Source of the DNA: Erodium maritimum
Lineage: Eukaryota; Streptophyta; Magnoliopsida; Geraniales; Geraniaceae
DNA: 64,000 nt
NCBI GenBank assembly: GCA_963921825.1
Contig: OY997592.1
Span: forward strand, 30,545,730-30,609,729
Direction of reading: 5' to 3'
This document shows, piece by piece, positions 1 to 10,093 of the stretch (position 1 is the first letter of the stretch; every line of letters begins with the position of its first letter). Below the pieces are notes generated by a model, which was not told where the DNA came from, searched no databases, and saw only the letters and a program-made list of their open reading frames with translations. A program made the position numbers and the translations under genes.

Positions 1-243
1 AATAATCACAAAAAAACAATAACACGAGCATGTCAACAAGGTCACCTCAAACCAAACCCAACGATGGGTATACAAAGGTCTTACAACCTAGATATTTCTA
101 CCAAGAAGCAAACAATAAACATAAACAAAATAGAAGTATAGCAACAAAGACACTCAAATCAAACTAACAAAAGATCTAAAAACCCGTAAAGATTTGTTGA
201 CAGTCTCTGAAACTCATTCCTTTATAGTTTTAATTAGTTTCTT

Positions 244-1304
244 TTTTTTGAAATGGTAAACATAGATAAATTTATTAATCATGAGAATGAAACAGAAACA
301 TAAGTTGGGTCACTGAGCCTGAGTGCAAGTATTTGTCCGAAACCCCCGTAGAGATTCTGGCACAATCGTACCCGTAATGGTGATCACTTTTGTATAGCTG
401 ACCATAAATAAAATAGACTAGCACACGAGCGACATAAGAATCTAAAAAATATGCGATGCTAGTTCTTCTAAGCCCCGTGACTTTCGTAATGGGACGTTTT
501 GGAATCGCCAACTCATCGTTTTGAATCGCCCGGATCTTTAATTGTAGTGCAGAGGACGGGGCTTGCGCCCGGTGCTCCGGATGTGACTTCACCGATACTT
601 CATGCAGAAGCAGATTAATCATCATCGATTCGACTCACAACGGTCTGTTCAGCGTCGAGATGCCCGACTTTGGCTGCTCTTGAGACAGACCTCAACCTAT
701 CGCCCCTCCTCCCAGATCCCAAACCCATCGAGAGGGCGGAGTCATGGTGGCTAGAGTTTTACCCTTTGAGAGAGACGCGAACGTCCTTAAGTGGCCGGAT
801 AATAAACCACCGGTAAACCAACCCGAAGGTTCGAAGGAAGCCCTAGGGTTCGTGTGAGTCCCCCAATCCATGATCGCCGGCGAGAGAGGAGATCTGGGCC
901 GGCGAGATATTAACCCGGAGCTGGACCGGTGAGGGAGGACCACAGGGCTGGACCGATGAGGAAATCCGCGGACGGTGGAAAGGGGCTGGGCACGGGTAGA
1001 TGGAGGTGAGCAAACACGAGGCTGAACGGGTGGAGGGTGTGTGACGACGGCAAGGCCTGACCGCCGACATAGTATATCAGATGGAGGGGCGCGGACTAGG
1101 GTTCGTGGCTAGCGGCGTGCGTGGTTCATACAAGCGTGGAACGGCTTTGGTGAAGGGAGAAGAGAGGAGAGAGGCGCAGAGCCCCGCCGACAGCCACCAT
1201 AGCCAGAACCAGGGTGGCCGCCAACGAGGGCAACATGAAAAGTGACGAAGTGCACGAATAGGGTTTTTAGACGTGAGAAGAATTTTGGGAGTTAAGATAC
1301 CACA
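244..1304 (-). mobile_element. Short non-LTR retroposon (R1), about 1 kb, 16-bp TSD
   Basis: A perfect 16-bp direct repeat (TTTTAATTAGTTTCTT) lies at 228-243 and 1305-1320. Just inside the left copy is a T-run, which is a poly-A tail when read on the minus strand. This is the signature of target-primed insertion of a minus-strand transcript. The 5' half is GC-rich; the 3' part contains an open frame of 116 codons (625-275) that I do not recognise and that ends close to the tail. It could be a LINE-mobilised non-autonomous element or a processed retrocopy. I infer the class from the ends; the coding potential is doubtful. Confidence 0.75.
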
Positions 1305-1320
1305 TTTTAATTAGTTTCTT

Positions 1321-2189
1321 GAAGTACTAGCTAAAGATATCCTCTATCCGTCTATCTAATCTATCCTAATTCTTTATTAAGATAGACCGGTGGAGTTGGG
1401 TTTAATAACGTCATAATTGTACTACACAAACACATGATCTTCGATTAAAAAAATTATTGACCCACAAAGCAAAATCCGTAAGTTATATGAAGATATTGAT
1501 AATGGGTTAAACATTTGAGCCTGATTCAGTGGGTATCTTTTTTGAACTAATCGGTATTTAGCAACACAAAAATAGATAATATATATTAAATGATACTTAT
1601 GAAAAATGAGCGTATAGATAATAAAAAAAGATGATGATGATGATAAAGTGTATTCGCAATCTCGGAGTATCGAAACAGTAGCCAAAATACGAATAATTAA
1701 CTTCAAAAGTTGATGAATCATTACCACATTATTTAGGAGAGAGATTTGAGACCATGAAGTGTTATCCACACGTCTCATCACTCATCAGCCACTTATTTCA
1801 GAACGTGAAACATTTTATAAATCATTTCATCTGACTATTCAGTCCTGATAGTGAGGCGGCATCAATAATTCTTCCAACATGTCAAGATACCTGAACCTAT
1901 AAGTCTATCCAAAATAGAGTCGAAATAATTAGATCTAATTCCAATCAAACGTATGGCAAAATAAAATAAAGTAGGCCTGATTCTAGAAAAAAAAGGATTT
2001 AAATTATTTTTATATTATTTGAACTATGTGACGATTCTTCACAAGAGAATTGGACTTCGACTCAAATAGACGATCGACAGATCTACATACTCAGTTGGGT
2101 GTCGAATCAACAAAATCATAGGTTTTAAACTTTTTTTACCAAAAAGATGTCGTATTGACGCCCCTATTCGACACGCAACATCCTCCATT
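1321..2189. other. Intergenic AT-rich stretch, nothing recognised
   Basis: No convincing coding frame, terminal repeat or RNA gene was seen here. The longest open frames are low-complexity and show no motif. Confidence 0.5.
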
Positions 2190-3711
2190 GTGAATAGCCT
2201 AATCTGTCTCCATTTGAGGCTAATCTTCACCAATAGTAACAACAGTAATAAGAAGTCTGAGAGGAGCTCTCGCTTCCCTCTAGACTTTCTCCCACAAACC
2301 CTTCGTTCGCCGCTTCCCCTCCTCGCGCGTTTACTGTCGATGGCTTCCTCGGCTCCGGCCGAGGGAGTCACCGGTGGTTCTCCCCTCACCAGACTTCACC
2401 TTCCTTCATTTTCCCTGTTTTCTTCCATCTCGATACCCCTCCTCTGTCATTCCGACCGTTCATTTTCCTCCTTGGACGACCTTTTCACCGGTGGGTGGTT
2501 TAGATCTGCAGTGGGAGACCTTCCTCCTCATACATCTGGGGAAGTTGGTCGCAGATCTAACCCCCATCTCTGTTTCCCTTCTCCTGAAACTATGGTTCCT
2601 TCGATCCCTCTCCTCCCCTAGAAATCTCCGTCGATTTGGCATTTCAGGCCTTGTTGTAGCCCTGATGTGGGTTTTGTTGTGATTCATTGACTTTAGAGCT
2701 CTTGGGTTGTAGGGGGGTTTCGGGGTTCTGTGGTTCTCAGATCTGAGGTCGGCGGCTCGTCGGCGCTCTGGCTCATGCTTACCCTCGTGTCCCTGCTTTT
2801 TCAAGCCTTTTTCTACAGTTGTGGTCGACGTTTGGGTGCTGGCCTGTTGTCGGGATCTGATTCTTCAGATCGGAGATGGGGTCGCCGATGGCTCTTGGCG
2901 TGGGTCGAGAAGGACAGTGTGGTAAGATCTCTTTTCCTAGCTTCTCTGCCTTTAATCCTGATTTTCGTTCCCTTCATTTGATTTTGTAAATTTTTCGGTG
3001 TTGGCCGGATTTGCTTATCGATGGGGGTTTTCGGGGTCTGGGTTCTAGGTTAGCTTGCTTTAGTCTCCCCTGATTGGTAAATCCCGTCTGTTCTCGGTAT
3101 CAATTTGGTACCGGCTCATCGCCTTTGGGGGATTCTCTCTCAGTATTGGCTGGGGAATCTAGGCTTTGGTCTCGATGAGCTGAGAACAAATCGGGTCCAG
3201 CAGGTGGGTGCTATAGTTTGCTCTGGAGTTGCTTTGGTTTAAAGGGTTCTATGGGGTGCAGCTTTGGAGGAATCATTGCTCTTCTCCCTCTCTACTTGGT
3301 GAGCGATTGGTGATGGTTTTTTGTGTCTTTGTTTTGTTTGCTTCCGAGCACTTCAAGGCTGGAAAATCATAGTACAAGACTCAGTTTTCAACTAAGGGCT
3401 TCAAGGTTGTGAAATTTGAGTTCCCAGACTCGTTCCATTTGGTTTTTATGTTTGTATTGTAGTTGTTTGCCTGTGTTGGCTTAGTCGCGGTTTGGTTTTA
3501 TCTGGGTAATAGGAACTTGTTAGACCCGTATTAGTTCCATTGTTGTTCTTCATGGTAGCGAAATTTGGTTAGATAGGCCATTATTGTCACTGGTTTGAGA
3601 TACCTTCGGGTATTCTCTTGTTTGTACTTGTTGGTTGGGTCCTGCCCATGACCATGTTTTCATTTTGAAAACATGGTTTTTTATAAAACAAAAATTGCTG
3701 ATAAAAAAAAA
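2190..3711 (+). mobile_element. LINE-tailed retroposon (R2), start uncertain
   Basis: The segment ends in ATTGCTGATAAAAAAAAA, the same tail type as the full LINE ending near 30.17 kb and the retroposons ending near 22.1 and 22.5 kb. The first 800 bases are C/T-rich and coding-like in base composition, but the frames overlap and none carries a family motif. I found no clear target-site duplication, so the left border is a guess. A non-autonomous or 5'-truncated LINE product is the simplest reading. Confidence 0.5.
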
Positions 3712-3959
3712 CTTATTTTATAGAGGAAACCTTTTATCTAAACTGTTTTTGATTTTTGTCATCATCGTTTTAATCGTGACTGGCATTTTTTTTTGACATT
3801 TTGCATAAAATCTATCAAAATTAACAAAATTGCCTTTCAATCTAACTTACATTTAAAAAAATACTATTAATCTCCCTCTAGATTTTCCTTAACCCACAAA
3901 TATTTTGTTTTTCTAAAATTAAGTTTTAATTTTGTCTTATTTTTTTATTTTAAAAATAA

Positions 3960-4186
3960 AAAATTAGAAATGATTTTTTTTTATATTTTAATTATCTAAA
4001 AATCATATTTTTATTTTATGGATTCAATATTTTTTTTTTCAAAATTTCTTTTTTAATAAAAAATATCATATCTGATTTTTTATTATTTTAAATATATAAA
4101 TAATATATTTTATTTTTATGGATTAAATAATTTTTTTTCACAATTTCTTCTTTAATAAAAATATCAAATATATATATATATATATA
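3960..4186. repeat. AT-rich tandem repeat, about 100-bp unit (left block)
   Basis: Two or more degenerate units share the order TTTTTATGGATT, then a T-run with CAAAATTTCTT, then TTTAATAAAAA, then TTATTATTTTAAATA. The same unit recurs at about 17365-17557 and again right after 20356, so everything between was inserted into this array. The block ends in a short (TA)n run immediately before the TIR-like end at 4191. Confidence 0.6.
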
Positions 4187-4190
4187 TGAC

Positions 4191-4300
4191 GCTATCAGGT
4201 GCGAACCACCTTTAATGTGCAAACCTTCGAACTGCTTCACGTTCGTCGATCTATCATCAACGCACGTCATCTACGACTCAAAGCTAAGCGCGCGAAAGCA
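4191..4300 (+). repeat. TIR-like left end of the 4.2-16.2 kb block
   Basis: Starting at GCTATCAGGTGCGAACC, the spaced pattern TATCAGGT...ACC...TAATGTGCAAAC...CGAAC resembles the arms of the foldback MITE at 16205-16504 (TATCAGGT...ACCCCTTATTGTGCAAAC...CGAAC). It abuts a (TA)n run. I infer that it is one terminus of an element related to those MITEs; no matching right terminus was identified with certainty. Confidence 0.4.
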
Positions 4301-4754
4301 CGCAAATTAGAACCAATTCTGGGCCACATGCCTCTGCTAAGAAGCAAAAATGGAATTTAGCCTTTAAATAACGCACGTCTATTTTAAGCAACCCAGATTC
4401 TTTCGCAAAATAGAATGCTAATTTTCGCAATATAGACGTGCTCGTATGAGATCTTGAGGCAAGCGAAATGGTCGTAGATAGAAACTGGTTAACACAACGC
4501 TGGTCATTTTTTCAGGCAAAAAATAAAAAAAAAGTATTTGATTTCAAAAAACAGAAGCAGATAAATGTATCCTCATTCTCAGACTAGCTCTTTTATATCT
4601 ACAAACAATAATAACAGTATCATCAAATATTTCTTTCTGCTTTCCTGGCCTATCATGTTGTCCTATTTCGTTTATCCGCAAACGATTTACTCTTTATCTG
4701 CAAATGAGTATATCTATATCCTCATCTAAATCCAGAACAAAAAAAAACAAAACT

Positions 4755-4817
4755 CATTGAGTACATCATCATAGCTTATTGCTAAATCTGCAATAAGCTA
4801 TGATGATATACTCAATG
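4755..4817. repeat. Near-perfect hairpin, 27-bp arms
   Basis: Arms at 4755-4781 and 4791-4817 are reverse complements except for one base, around a 9-base loop. It lies upstream of the first small gene and outside any coding frame. Function is unknown: it may be an RNA foldback, a terminator-like structure or the footprint of a small inverted-repeat element. Confidence 0.7.
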
Positions 4818-5029
4818 TGTTTGTATTTTGCTTTACTTAAGTCTAGATTTCATTGTTTGGAAACTGGGATGATTATATTCTCAAAGAATAAACCCTCAAA
4901 ACTCAACCTTAAAAAAATCAAAAGCAACCATGGTTTCAAACATATTGCTTGTTCTATCTGCAATCTAAAATGACGATTTACTCAAACATGAAAAATATGG
5001 TTGTGCAGTGGGTAAATGAGTATAGCTTG

Positions 5030-5086
5030 TTTATTCGCAAACTGACATTCTTGTATTTGCAAACGAGAATAATTGTATCCTCATCT
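5030..5086 (+). repeat. Dispersed GCAAAC motif repeat, copy 1
   Basis: About 56 bases repeated almost identically at 5793-5848 and more loosely at 5979-6044. Each copy has TTATTCGCAAACTG, then CTTGTATTTGCAAAC, then GTATCCTCAT. The copies bracket the small gene at 5357-5617. Confidence 0.75.
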
Positions 5087-5236
5087 ATACTGTGGGACTT
5101 AAAAGCTGATAAAACAATTCTGTTATGAGGATATGAGATATTGATGAACCTTTTAAAGATCGACATCATGACACATGTAACATCCATGACAACATATTTA
5201 GGGACCCACCAACCCAACTAACCCCTAAATTTTCCC

Positions 5237-5244
5237 TATATATA
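5237..5244 (+). promoter_or_regulatory. TATA box of small gene A
   Basis: TATATATA about 113 bases upstream of the ATG at 5357, preceded by a C/T-rich stretch and followed by a C/A-rich leader. The spacing is normal for a plant RNA polymerase II promoter. The two paralogous genes downstream have equivalent boxes. Confidence 0.5.
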
Positions 5245-5356
5245 CAGAAACCTGTGCAAACAAAACATAAAATCAACCTCAACTCTCTCCCAATTATAAA
5301 CCATAGATGCTTGCAAAATCGAGAAAGATAAGAGCCCCAACATCGATCTACTAACA

Positions 5357-5617
5357 ATGGAGGAGCTGCTGAAGAGGGGGGAGGCCATATTTGCAAAACA
5401 CAGGATTCTTCTCAATGTTGAGAAGGTCTCAATGAAGCACAAGAACATAAAGGTGAAGTTGATGGAGGCAAAACTTGATATCGATCTTCTTGTGGTTGAG
5501 ATAGCCAAACTCGCCGACGACGACATGACATGTGACTTCATAACTACAATCAAAAACCTCATGTCCAGTGTGACAAAAGTTAACAAAGCATTTGATGCTG
5601 TTATAGATATGTTGTAG
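5357..5617 (+). CDS. Small helical protein A, 86 aa, unknown family
   Basis: An open frame of 86 codons starting at the first ATG after a TATA box and a leader of about 90 bases. The product is charged and predicted helical: Lys/Glu-rich at the start (MEELLKRGEAIF), with hydrophobic residues spaced every 3-4 positions (LMEAKLDIDLLVVEIAKL) ending near DDD, then a second helix-like half ending AFDAVIDML. It has no signal peptide or membrane segment. The pattern L-x-x-x-K ... D-x-L ... L-x-D-D is shared loosely with the products at 7432-7694 and 8360-8641, so I treat the three as a diverged family. This copy is the only one without a stop or frameshift. It is flanked on both sides by the GCAAAC motif repeats. 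I do not recognise the family and assign no function; it may be a passenger or accessory gene of the transposon-like block. Confidence 0.55.
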   Translation: MEELLKRGEAIFAKHRILLNVEKVSMKHKNIKVKLMEAKLDIDLLVVEIAKLADDDMTCDFITTIKNLMSSVTKVNKAFDAVIDML

Positions 5618-5792
5618 TTGGGTACCACAACGTCAATGAACGACCTAGAAGAAGATGTCTTTCTTCTAGGACTTTTTGCTACCTTTTATGTATGCTTCTC
5701 TTTTGTTCAACCTATGTTATGAATGAAAACATTTCCTCCTTGTTTCAATGTTTCTATGTTTTGCTTGATATTCTGTCAACTTTATAGCTAGT

Positions 5793-5848
5793 TTATTCGC
5801 AAACTGGCATTCTTGTATTTGCAAACGAGAATAATTGTATCCTCATCT
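5793..5848 (+). repeat. Dispersed GCAAAC motif repeat, copy 2
   Basis: Nearly identical to 5030-5085, with one base different over about 56. It lies downstream of small gene A. Confidence 0.75.
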
Positions 5849-5978
5849 ACATCCAGATCCCAAAAAACCCCAAAACAGAACCCTAAACACCCTATAATCA
5901 GAAAACACTGCTTGCTGTATCTTCATAATGGTATGATGATATATTAAACCATGAGAATATGCTTGAACATTTGGTCAA

Positions 5979-6044
5979 TGAGTATAGTCTCCTTTATTTG
6001 CAAACTAAGATTCTTGTATTTGCAAACAAGAACAACTGTATCAC
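5979..6044 (+). repeat. Dispersed GCAAAC motif repeat, copy 3 (diverged)
   Basis: Same order of motifs as the copies at 5030 and 5793 (TTTGCAAACTA, then CTTGTATTTGCAAAC), with more substitutions. It is the last plus-orientation copy before the antisense acidic gene. Confidence 0.6.
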
Positions 6045-6180
6045 CAACCAAATAATAAACTTAAACATGACTGATTTCATATGATAAAAATATTTACTTT
6101 CCATAAAAAAATATTAAATACTACAGTAATTAAGCATCATTATCGTTGTGTCCGTCGCTATCATCATCATCATCATCATC

Positions 6181-6870
6181 TCAGAAATCTTCTTCATCTT
6201 CCACAACTCCTTCCTCACGATCCTCCCCATATGGGTCTATGTTGTCTTCTTCTACCTCCGCTTCCTCTTGCTCTTTTTTATCATCCTCTGCATGTACATC
6301 TTCTTCATCATCATCTTGCAAATCTTCATCAACATGAGAACTGTCTTCATCATAAGAGAAGAAGTCCATATAATTGAATGGCTTTACAGGAATAGGTGCG
6401 GTTGGAGGTGCTATCTCCTCATCTTTGTCTTCATCAATCAGAGGATCACCATCATCATTTTCGGGTTCAAACTCTGCATCTCCTTCTTCCTCTCCACATT
6501 TCTCTTCATCTTCTTACTCATTGTCCTCTTCATCTTCATCTTCATCTTCATCTTCATCTTCATCTTCATCTTCATCTTCATCTTCATCTTCATCTTCATC
6601 TTCATCTTCATCTTATTCTTCATCTGGCGGTGATTCATAATCAGGATCCCCCGGTTGAGTAATGTCATACTCATTGATGAGAGGATCATCATCATCAGAG
6701 GAGGAGGATGAGGAGGAGGGATTCAGCCTGCGCCTCTTTGAACATATGTCGTCTTCCTCGTCATCACTACTGAAGATTTGTGATGGTGGAGACTTGCATT
6801 CGAAAGATTGCCATTTGTCTCCATTACTGTTAGAAGACAGAATAGAAGGAGACTTGGGAGATGATGACAT
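6181..6870 (-). pseudogene. Asp/Glu/Ser-rich acidic protein gene, two in-frame stops
   Basis: Read from the ATG at 6870 on the minus strand, one frame runs 230 codons to the stop at 6181, broken only by two TAA codons (6615-6613 and 6516-6514). The N-terminal part is Ser-rich with a KRRR cluster that could be a nuclear signal, followed by acidic serine runs. The middle is an alternating Asp-Glu tract made by a (TTCATC)14 microsatellite. The C-terminal third is strongly acidic with the phrases EFEPENDDGDPLIDED and IAPPTAPIPVKPFNYMDFF. A DPLINE / DPLIDE phrase occurs before and after the repeat, hinting at internal duplication. The family is unknown; acidic nuclear or chromatin-binding proteins have this composition, but that is only an analogy. 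The two stops suggest a pseudogene unless they lie in an intron. Confidence 0.5.
6529..6612. repeat. (TTCATC)14 microsatellite
   Basis: Fourteen perfect hexamers. On the minus strand they encode alternating Asp and Glu in the frame of the acidic gene; on other frames they give spurious Ser, His-Leu, Met-Lys or Phe-Ile runs. Confidence 0.95.
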
Positions 6871-6979
6871 GTCTACCTAGTACGATAGGGATAATGAGGA
6901 TATAGTTGATTTGGTTTTCAATACAATGATATCAAAAAGGGTGTCAGAAAATGGAACGACGCGATTAATTGGGGAAGTT

Positions 6980-7003
6980 TTTCGTGTGGCGCGAGGAGAT
7001 TTT
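6980..7003 (+). repeat. Upstream repeat TTTCGTGTGGCGCGAGG, copy 1
   Basis: The phrase TTTCGTGTGG(C/T)GCGAGG followed by AGATTT occurs here and at 8002-8025. The copies lie about 370 and 270 bases upstream of the TATA boxes of small genes B and C. It could be a shared regulatory site or the trace of a segmental duplication. Confidence 0.55.
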
Positions 7004-7350
7004 TGTAATGATGACAAAAGATACTGAAATGAAAGGGCGGTTGCTTGTAGTCAGATCAAAAATAAAAATCATGATTACCTTACTTTTGTTGCATGTTTGA
7101 CACGTGCTCCAACATGATGAATTTCGGAAATTAGCATTCTTGTTTGGGGAAAACAACATTCTGTATTTCAGAAATATAATATTCTAGTTTGAGGAAATTA
7201 GAATTCTGTTTTGCTTAAATGGTTTTTTACTTTGAGAAAATAAGGGTTATATTTTGCGAATATAGAACATTCTGTTTTCAACAATGTGCTTTTGTCACAT
7301 TACATGCGTGCTTGGCACGTGTTCCGCTACATACTTTTTATCAATACCCC

Positions 7351-7358
7351 TATAAATA
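7351..7358 (+). promoter_or_regulatory. TATA box of small gene B
   Basis: TATAAATA preceded by CCCC, 81 bases before the ATG at 7432. The small gene at 8360 has the same CCC...TATAAATA...CCCC arrangement. Confidence 0.5.
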
Positions 7359-7431
7359 TACCCCGTATATCACCCATAAAATATTATTCACACTCACATC
7401 TCTTCTGAATCAATAGATCATAGAGACAAAA

Positions 7432-7694
7432 ATGGAATCCTAAAAAAACTCAAACATGAAGTTATAGAGAAGGAACATCATGGTTCCGTACGTGAGCTAC
7501 CTCAACTGAAGCTTTCCATAATCAAGTCCCATTTGCTAATAGCACATGACAGGTTGATCAACCTGACTGCTGAATGGGAAGAAGATCACATGTCTGACGT
7601 GCCACAAGAGCACATAGCTGCCAAGGAAAGCATGATGAAGACACTCATGGAGTATAAGACCGTACTTGGAAGCATTGTGAAAGAGAGCTCCTAA
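7432..7694 (+). pseudogene. Small helical protein B, frameshifted paralogue
   Basis: The ATG frame meets a TAA after three codons, but shifting by one base at an A-run (7441-7448) opens a frame of about 85 codons to the TAA at 7692-7694. The C-terminal phrase AAKESMMKTLMEYKTVLGSI matches the product of the gene at 8360 (ASKERMLLALREYQQFLRNI) at A-x-K-E-x-M, L-x-E-Y and L-x-x-I. The central part also aligns (LKLSIIKSHLLIAHDRLINLT against LKFTTIQYHMLMLDAKVIKLLT, both split here by position). This is direct evidence of paralogy. The product is predicted all-helical and soluble. The frameshift makes this copy a likely pseudogene. Function is unknown. Confidence 0.55.
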
Positions 7695-8001
7695 GCGACA
7701 AGATAAATGATGGATTGCATGTACTTTCCCTTCTATTTTCATGTCTTTTGTGTTGGCTTTTGGTTCTTCTGTTTGGTGTCGTGATTTTGGTTGTTCTTTT
7801 AGACTCCATATGAATCAATGAAAAGCTTTTGTTTAACTAATTCTGCACTAAAATTGAACAAAAATTATCCTATACTGCCTAATGTGAAAATGTATACAAT
7901 GGTTCCACAAACAAGGTACCTTGTATTCTCAAACTCTTAAAGCCACAAACACAAACATCAAATTCGTTCTTGTTTATTATCACACAATCTTTGAAAAAAT
8001 A

Positions 8002-8025
8002 TTTCGTGTGGTGCGAGGGAGATTT
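8002..8025 (+). repeat. Upstream repeat TTTCGTGTGGTGCGAGG, copy 2
   Basis: Second copy of the repeat at 6980-7003, about 250 bases upstream of the TATA box of small gene C. Confidence 0.55.
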
Positions 8026-8271
8026 AGCAATCATACTGATCAGACACTGGTGAGATTTGGAAGTGTCGCGTGTCAATACACGATTGTAAACTGGAAGAGC
8101 CAGTGATTTTTTTTTTTGAGGATAATTCTACAAACGTTTGAGAATTTAATAGACAAGAATACAAATCGTCTATCTTGGATAAAGCACTTGATATTCTGAT
8201 CTTGAAAAGTAACTACCCACTAAACCCCATAACTTTGTTTAAGATTACCAATAACCCCCTTGGAACAGTGC

Positions 8272-8280
8272 TATAAATAC
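8272..8280 (+). promoter_or_regulatory. TATA box of small gene C
   Basis: TATAAATAC followed by CCCC, 88 bases before the ATG at 8360, in the same context as the box at 7351. Confidence 0.5.
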
Positions 8281-8359
8281 CCCCAACTGAATAACTACTT
8301 GAATACATCTTTCACTCTTCAACTCCAAAAAATATCTTCAGTCCCTCAAAGCAACAAAA

Positions 8360-8641
8360 ATGGCCTCCAACAGCGGAAGTGATATTACTACTTGGACTCG
8401 CATGAATATGGAAGATGAAGCAATGCGTTTACAATCCATACACCATCTATGGAAGCTGAAATTCACAACAATCCAGTACCATATGTTGATGCTGGATGCG
8501 AAGGTTATAAAGCTCTTGACTGATATAGAAACGGACGAAAACCTTACCTTGAACACATAAGAAAGAGCTTCGAAAGAACGCATGCTTCTGGCACTAAGGG
8601 AATATCAACAATTCCTCAGAAATATAAATGTAGATCCCTAA
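8360..8641 (+). pseudogene. Small helical protein C, one in-frame stop
   Basis: A frame of 94 codons from the ATG at 8360 to the TAA at 8639-8641, interrupted by a single TAA at 8558-8560 after LNT. The second part (ERASKERMLLALREYQQFL) resumes the family pattern without a frame change and matches small protein B, so the stop is probably a recent point mutation, or a read-through site. The product is helical, with no membrane segment. Three such genes in 3.3 kb, each with TATA box, short leader and no visible intron, form a tandem family. Confidence 0.55.
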
Positions 8642-9377
8642 CCCACATCCAGAAGAAGATTGGTGGTACCTTGTTTTTCATGCATGTCGTCTTTTATGTT
8701 TTTGTTTGGTGTTTCACACACCATCTTGTTTGAATGAATCTATGAATATTTACCTTCGGTCTTCTCAAAACTAGATGTTATACTTCCTCAAACCATGTTT
8801 TTTGTATTCTCGACATGATAATGCAAATGCAGTTGCTAGATACTATCATGACTGAAAGTATTCGCAAACTAGATATGAAATATTCTCAAACAAAATATTC
8901 ACTATAAACAAACTGTATTGTTTGAACTGTCAAAAATGAATCAGGTTCGTCCATCGCAAATAATTTATCGACGGTCCTAGATTAGCGCGCAAATTAAGCC
9001 CATATCCACACGACTATTTGTAGGGGTAAATCCGTAAATCAACTACCTCTTTAAAACCGCCACATTCAAAAACGGAAAGTTACAGAACAACAAATCAGAA
9101 ATCGAATCAAACACAAAGTTGGAAAGTCTCTCGAAAAAATCTCTACGATTTCCCAAAATCAGCCCTAGATCAGAGTTCTCTCGAAGAAATCGAGATCACG
9201 GACGAGATTAAAAGAAACTGCGATTCTTCGAAACTTAATTCCAAACAAAAACTGAGATCGCGACTGAGATCGCACCAGAGATCGCAACTGAGATCGTCAG
9301 AGATAGCAACAGAGATCGGCGGAGATATTCATTGATATCGTCGGATTTTAACACAGCTAGCCAATAAACAAATCGAG
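8642..9377. other. Spacer with motif copies and a possible second TIR-like start
   Basis: Contains a GCAAACTAG...TATTCTCAAAC motif near 8868-8900. At 8938 the sequence ATCAGGTTCGTCC followed by TTAGCGCGCAAATTA loosely repeats features of the left end at 4191-4300 (ATCAGGTGCGAACC and GCGCGCGAAA). The bases up to 9377 are rich in GAGATCG repeats and could be the leader of the transposase gene. Confidence 0.35.
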
Positions 9378-10067
9378 ATGCCATCTACAATATGTAAGTA
9401 TAGATCCTTTAAAAAATGATTTGCTTCTACAATCGCTGCAAATCCTGTTTTTGCGTTGACCAAAACGTCATAATCATGATCGTTTCTTTATCCGCAAACT
9501 AGAATGTTTAGGTACTCAAACATTAGTTTATGTTGTACAATATTTAGCGACATAAAATATCTTTTTGTTGATGGTCCATACAACATAAAAAAATTGTTTG
9601 TTTTCAAACTAGATATAAAATATCCTCCATGAATTATTGTCAATCTAGATATGCAATATCCGCAAACTAGCATGCTTATATTCTCAAAGGATAAAAATTC
9701 TGTTTTGCCTGTAACTATGTACTATTGCTTGTGTATGAATCTGAGTATTATAAGTATCTGATTCTATGTGTGTTGTATGTGCAATATGAAATTATTATAT
9801 CCTCAAAATGTTCCCTACTTCCATGAATATCAGCCGCAGGCACAGACAGTGACTGTACTGCAGAATCAGATTTGCAAAACTGTAATAACCACTCCCGGTC
9901 AACGCCAGTCAAACCTGCGAAAAACAGGAAAATTTAAATTTTTTAAGACTGTTAGTTAAGTGAACCTAAAATGACCCCGAGTGTCATACCGAACTTAATT
10001 TGACCCCGTTATTGACCAAAGTGAGTTCCGGGGGACTCAGGGCAACTTTCTGATCAATTTGGGAAAT

Positions 10068-10093
10068 GTTGACTTTTCGCTGGAAAAGTCAAC
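10068..10093. promoter_or_regulatory. Inverted W-box palindrome in solo LTR S1
   Basis: GTTGACTTTT and AAAAGTCAAC face each other across a 6-base spacer. TTGACT is the W-box core bound by WRKY factors. The same palindrome occurs in the other gypsy LTRs at 33779, 40913 and 56768. Confidence 0.6.

Noticed and set aside
275..625. 116-codon minus-strand frame as a host gene
   Set aside because: It lies inside a retroposon with a 16-bp duplication and poly-A, has no recognisable domain and ends near the tail.
2039..2981. Several overlapping frames of 80-143 codons
   Set aside because: Mutually overlapping, Ser/Pro/Arg-rich frames in GC-rich retroposon sequence, no motif in any.
6146..6695. Long Ser, His-Leu, Phe-Ile and Met-Lys repeat frames on both strands
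   Set aside because: They are the off-frame readings of the (TTCATC)14 tract; only the minus-strand Asp-Glu frame fits a wider coherent protein.
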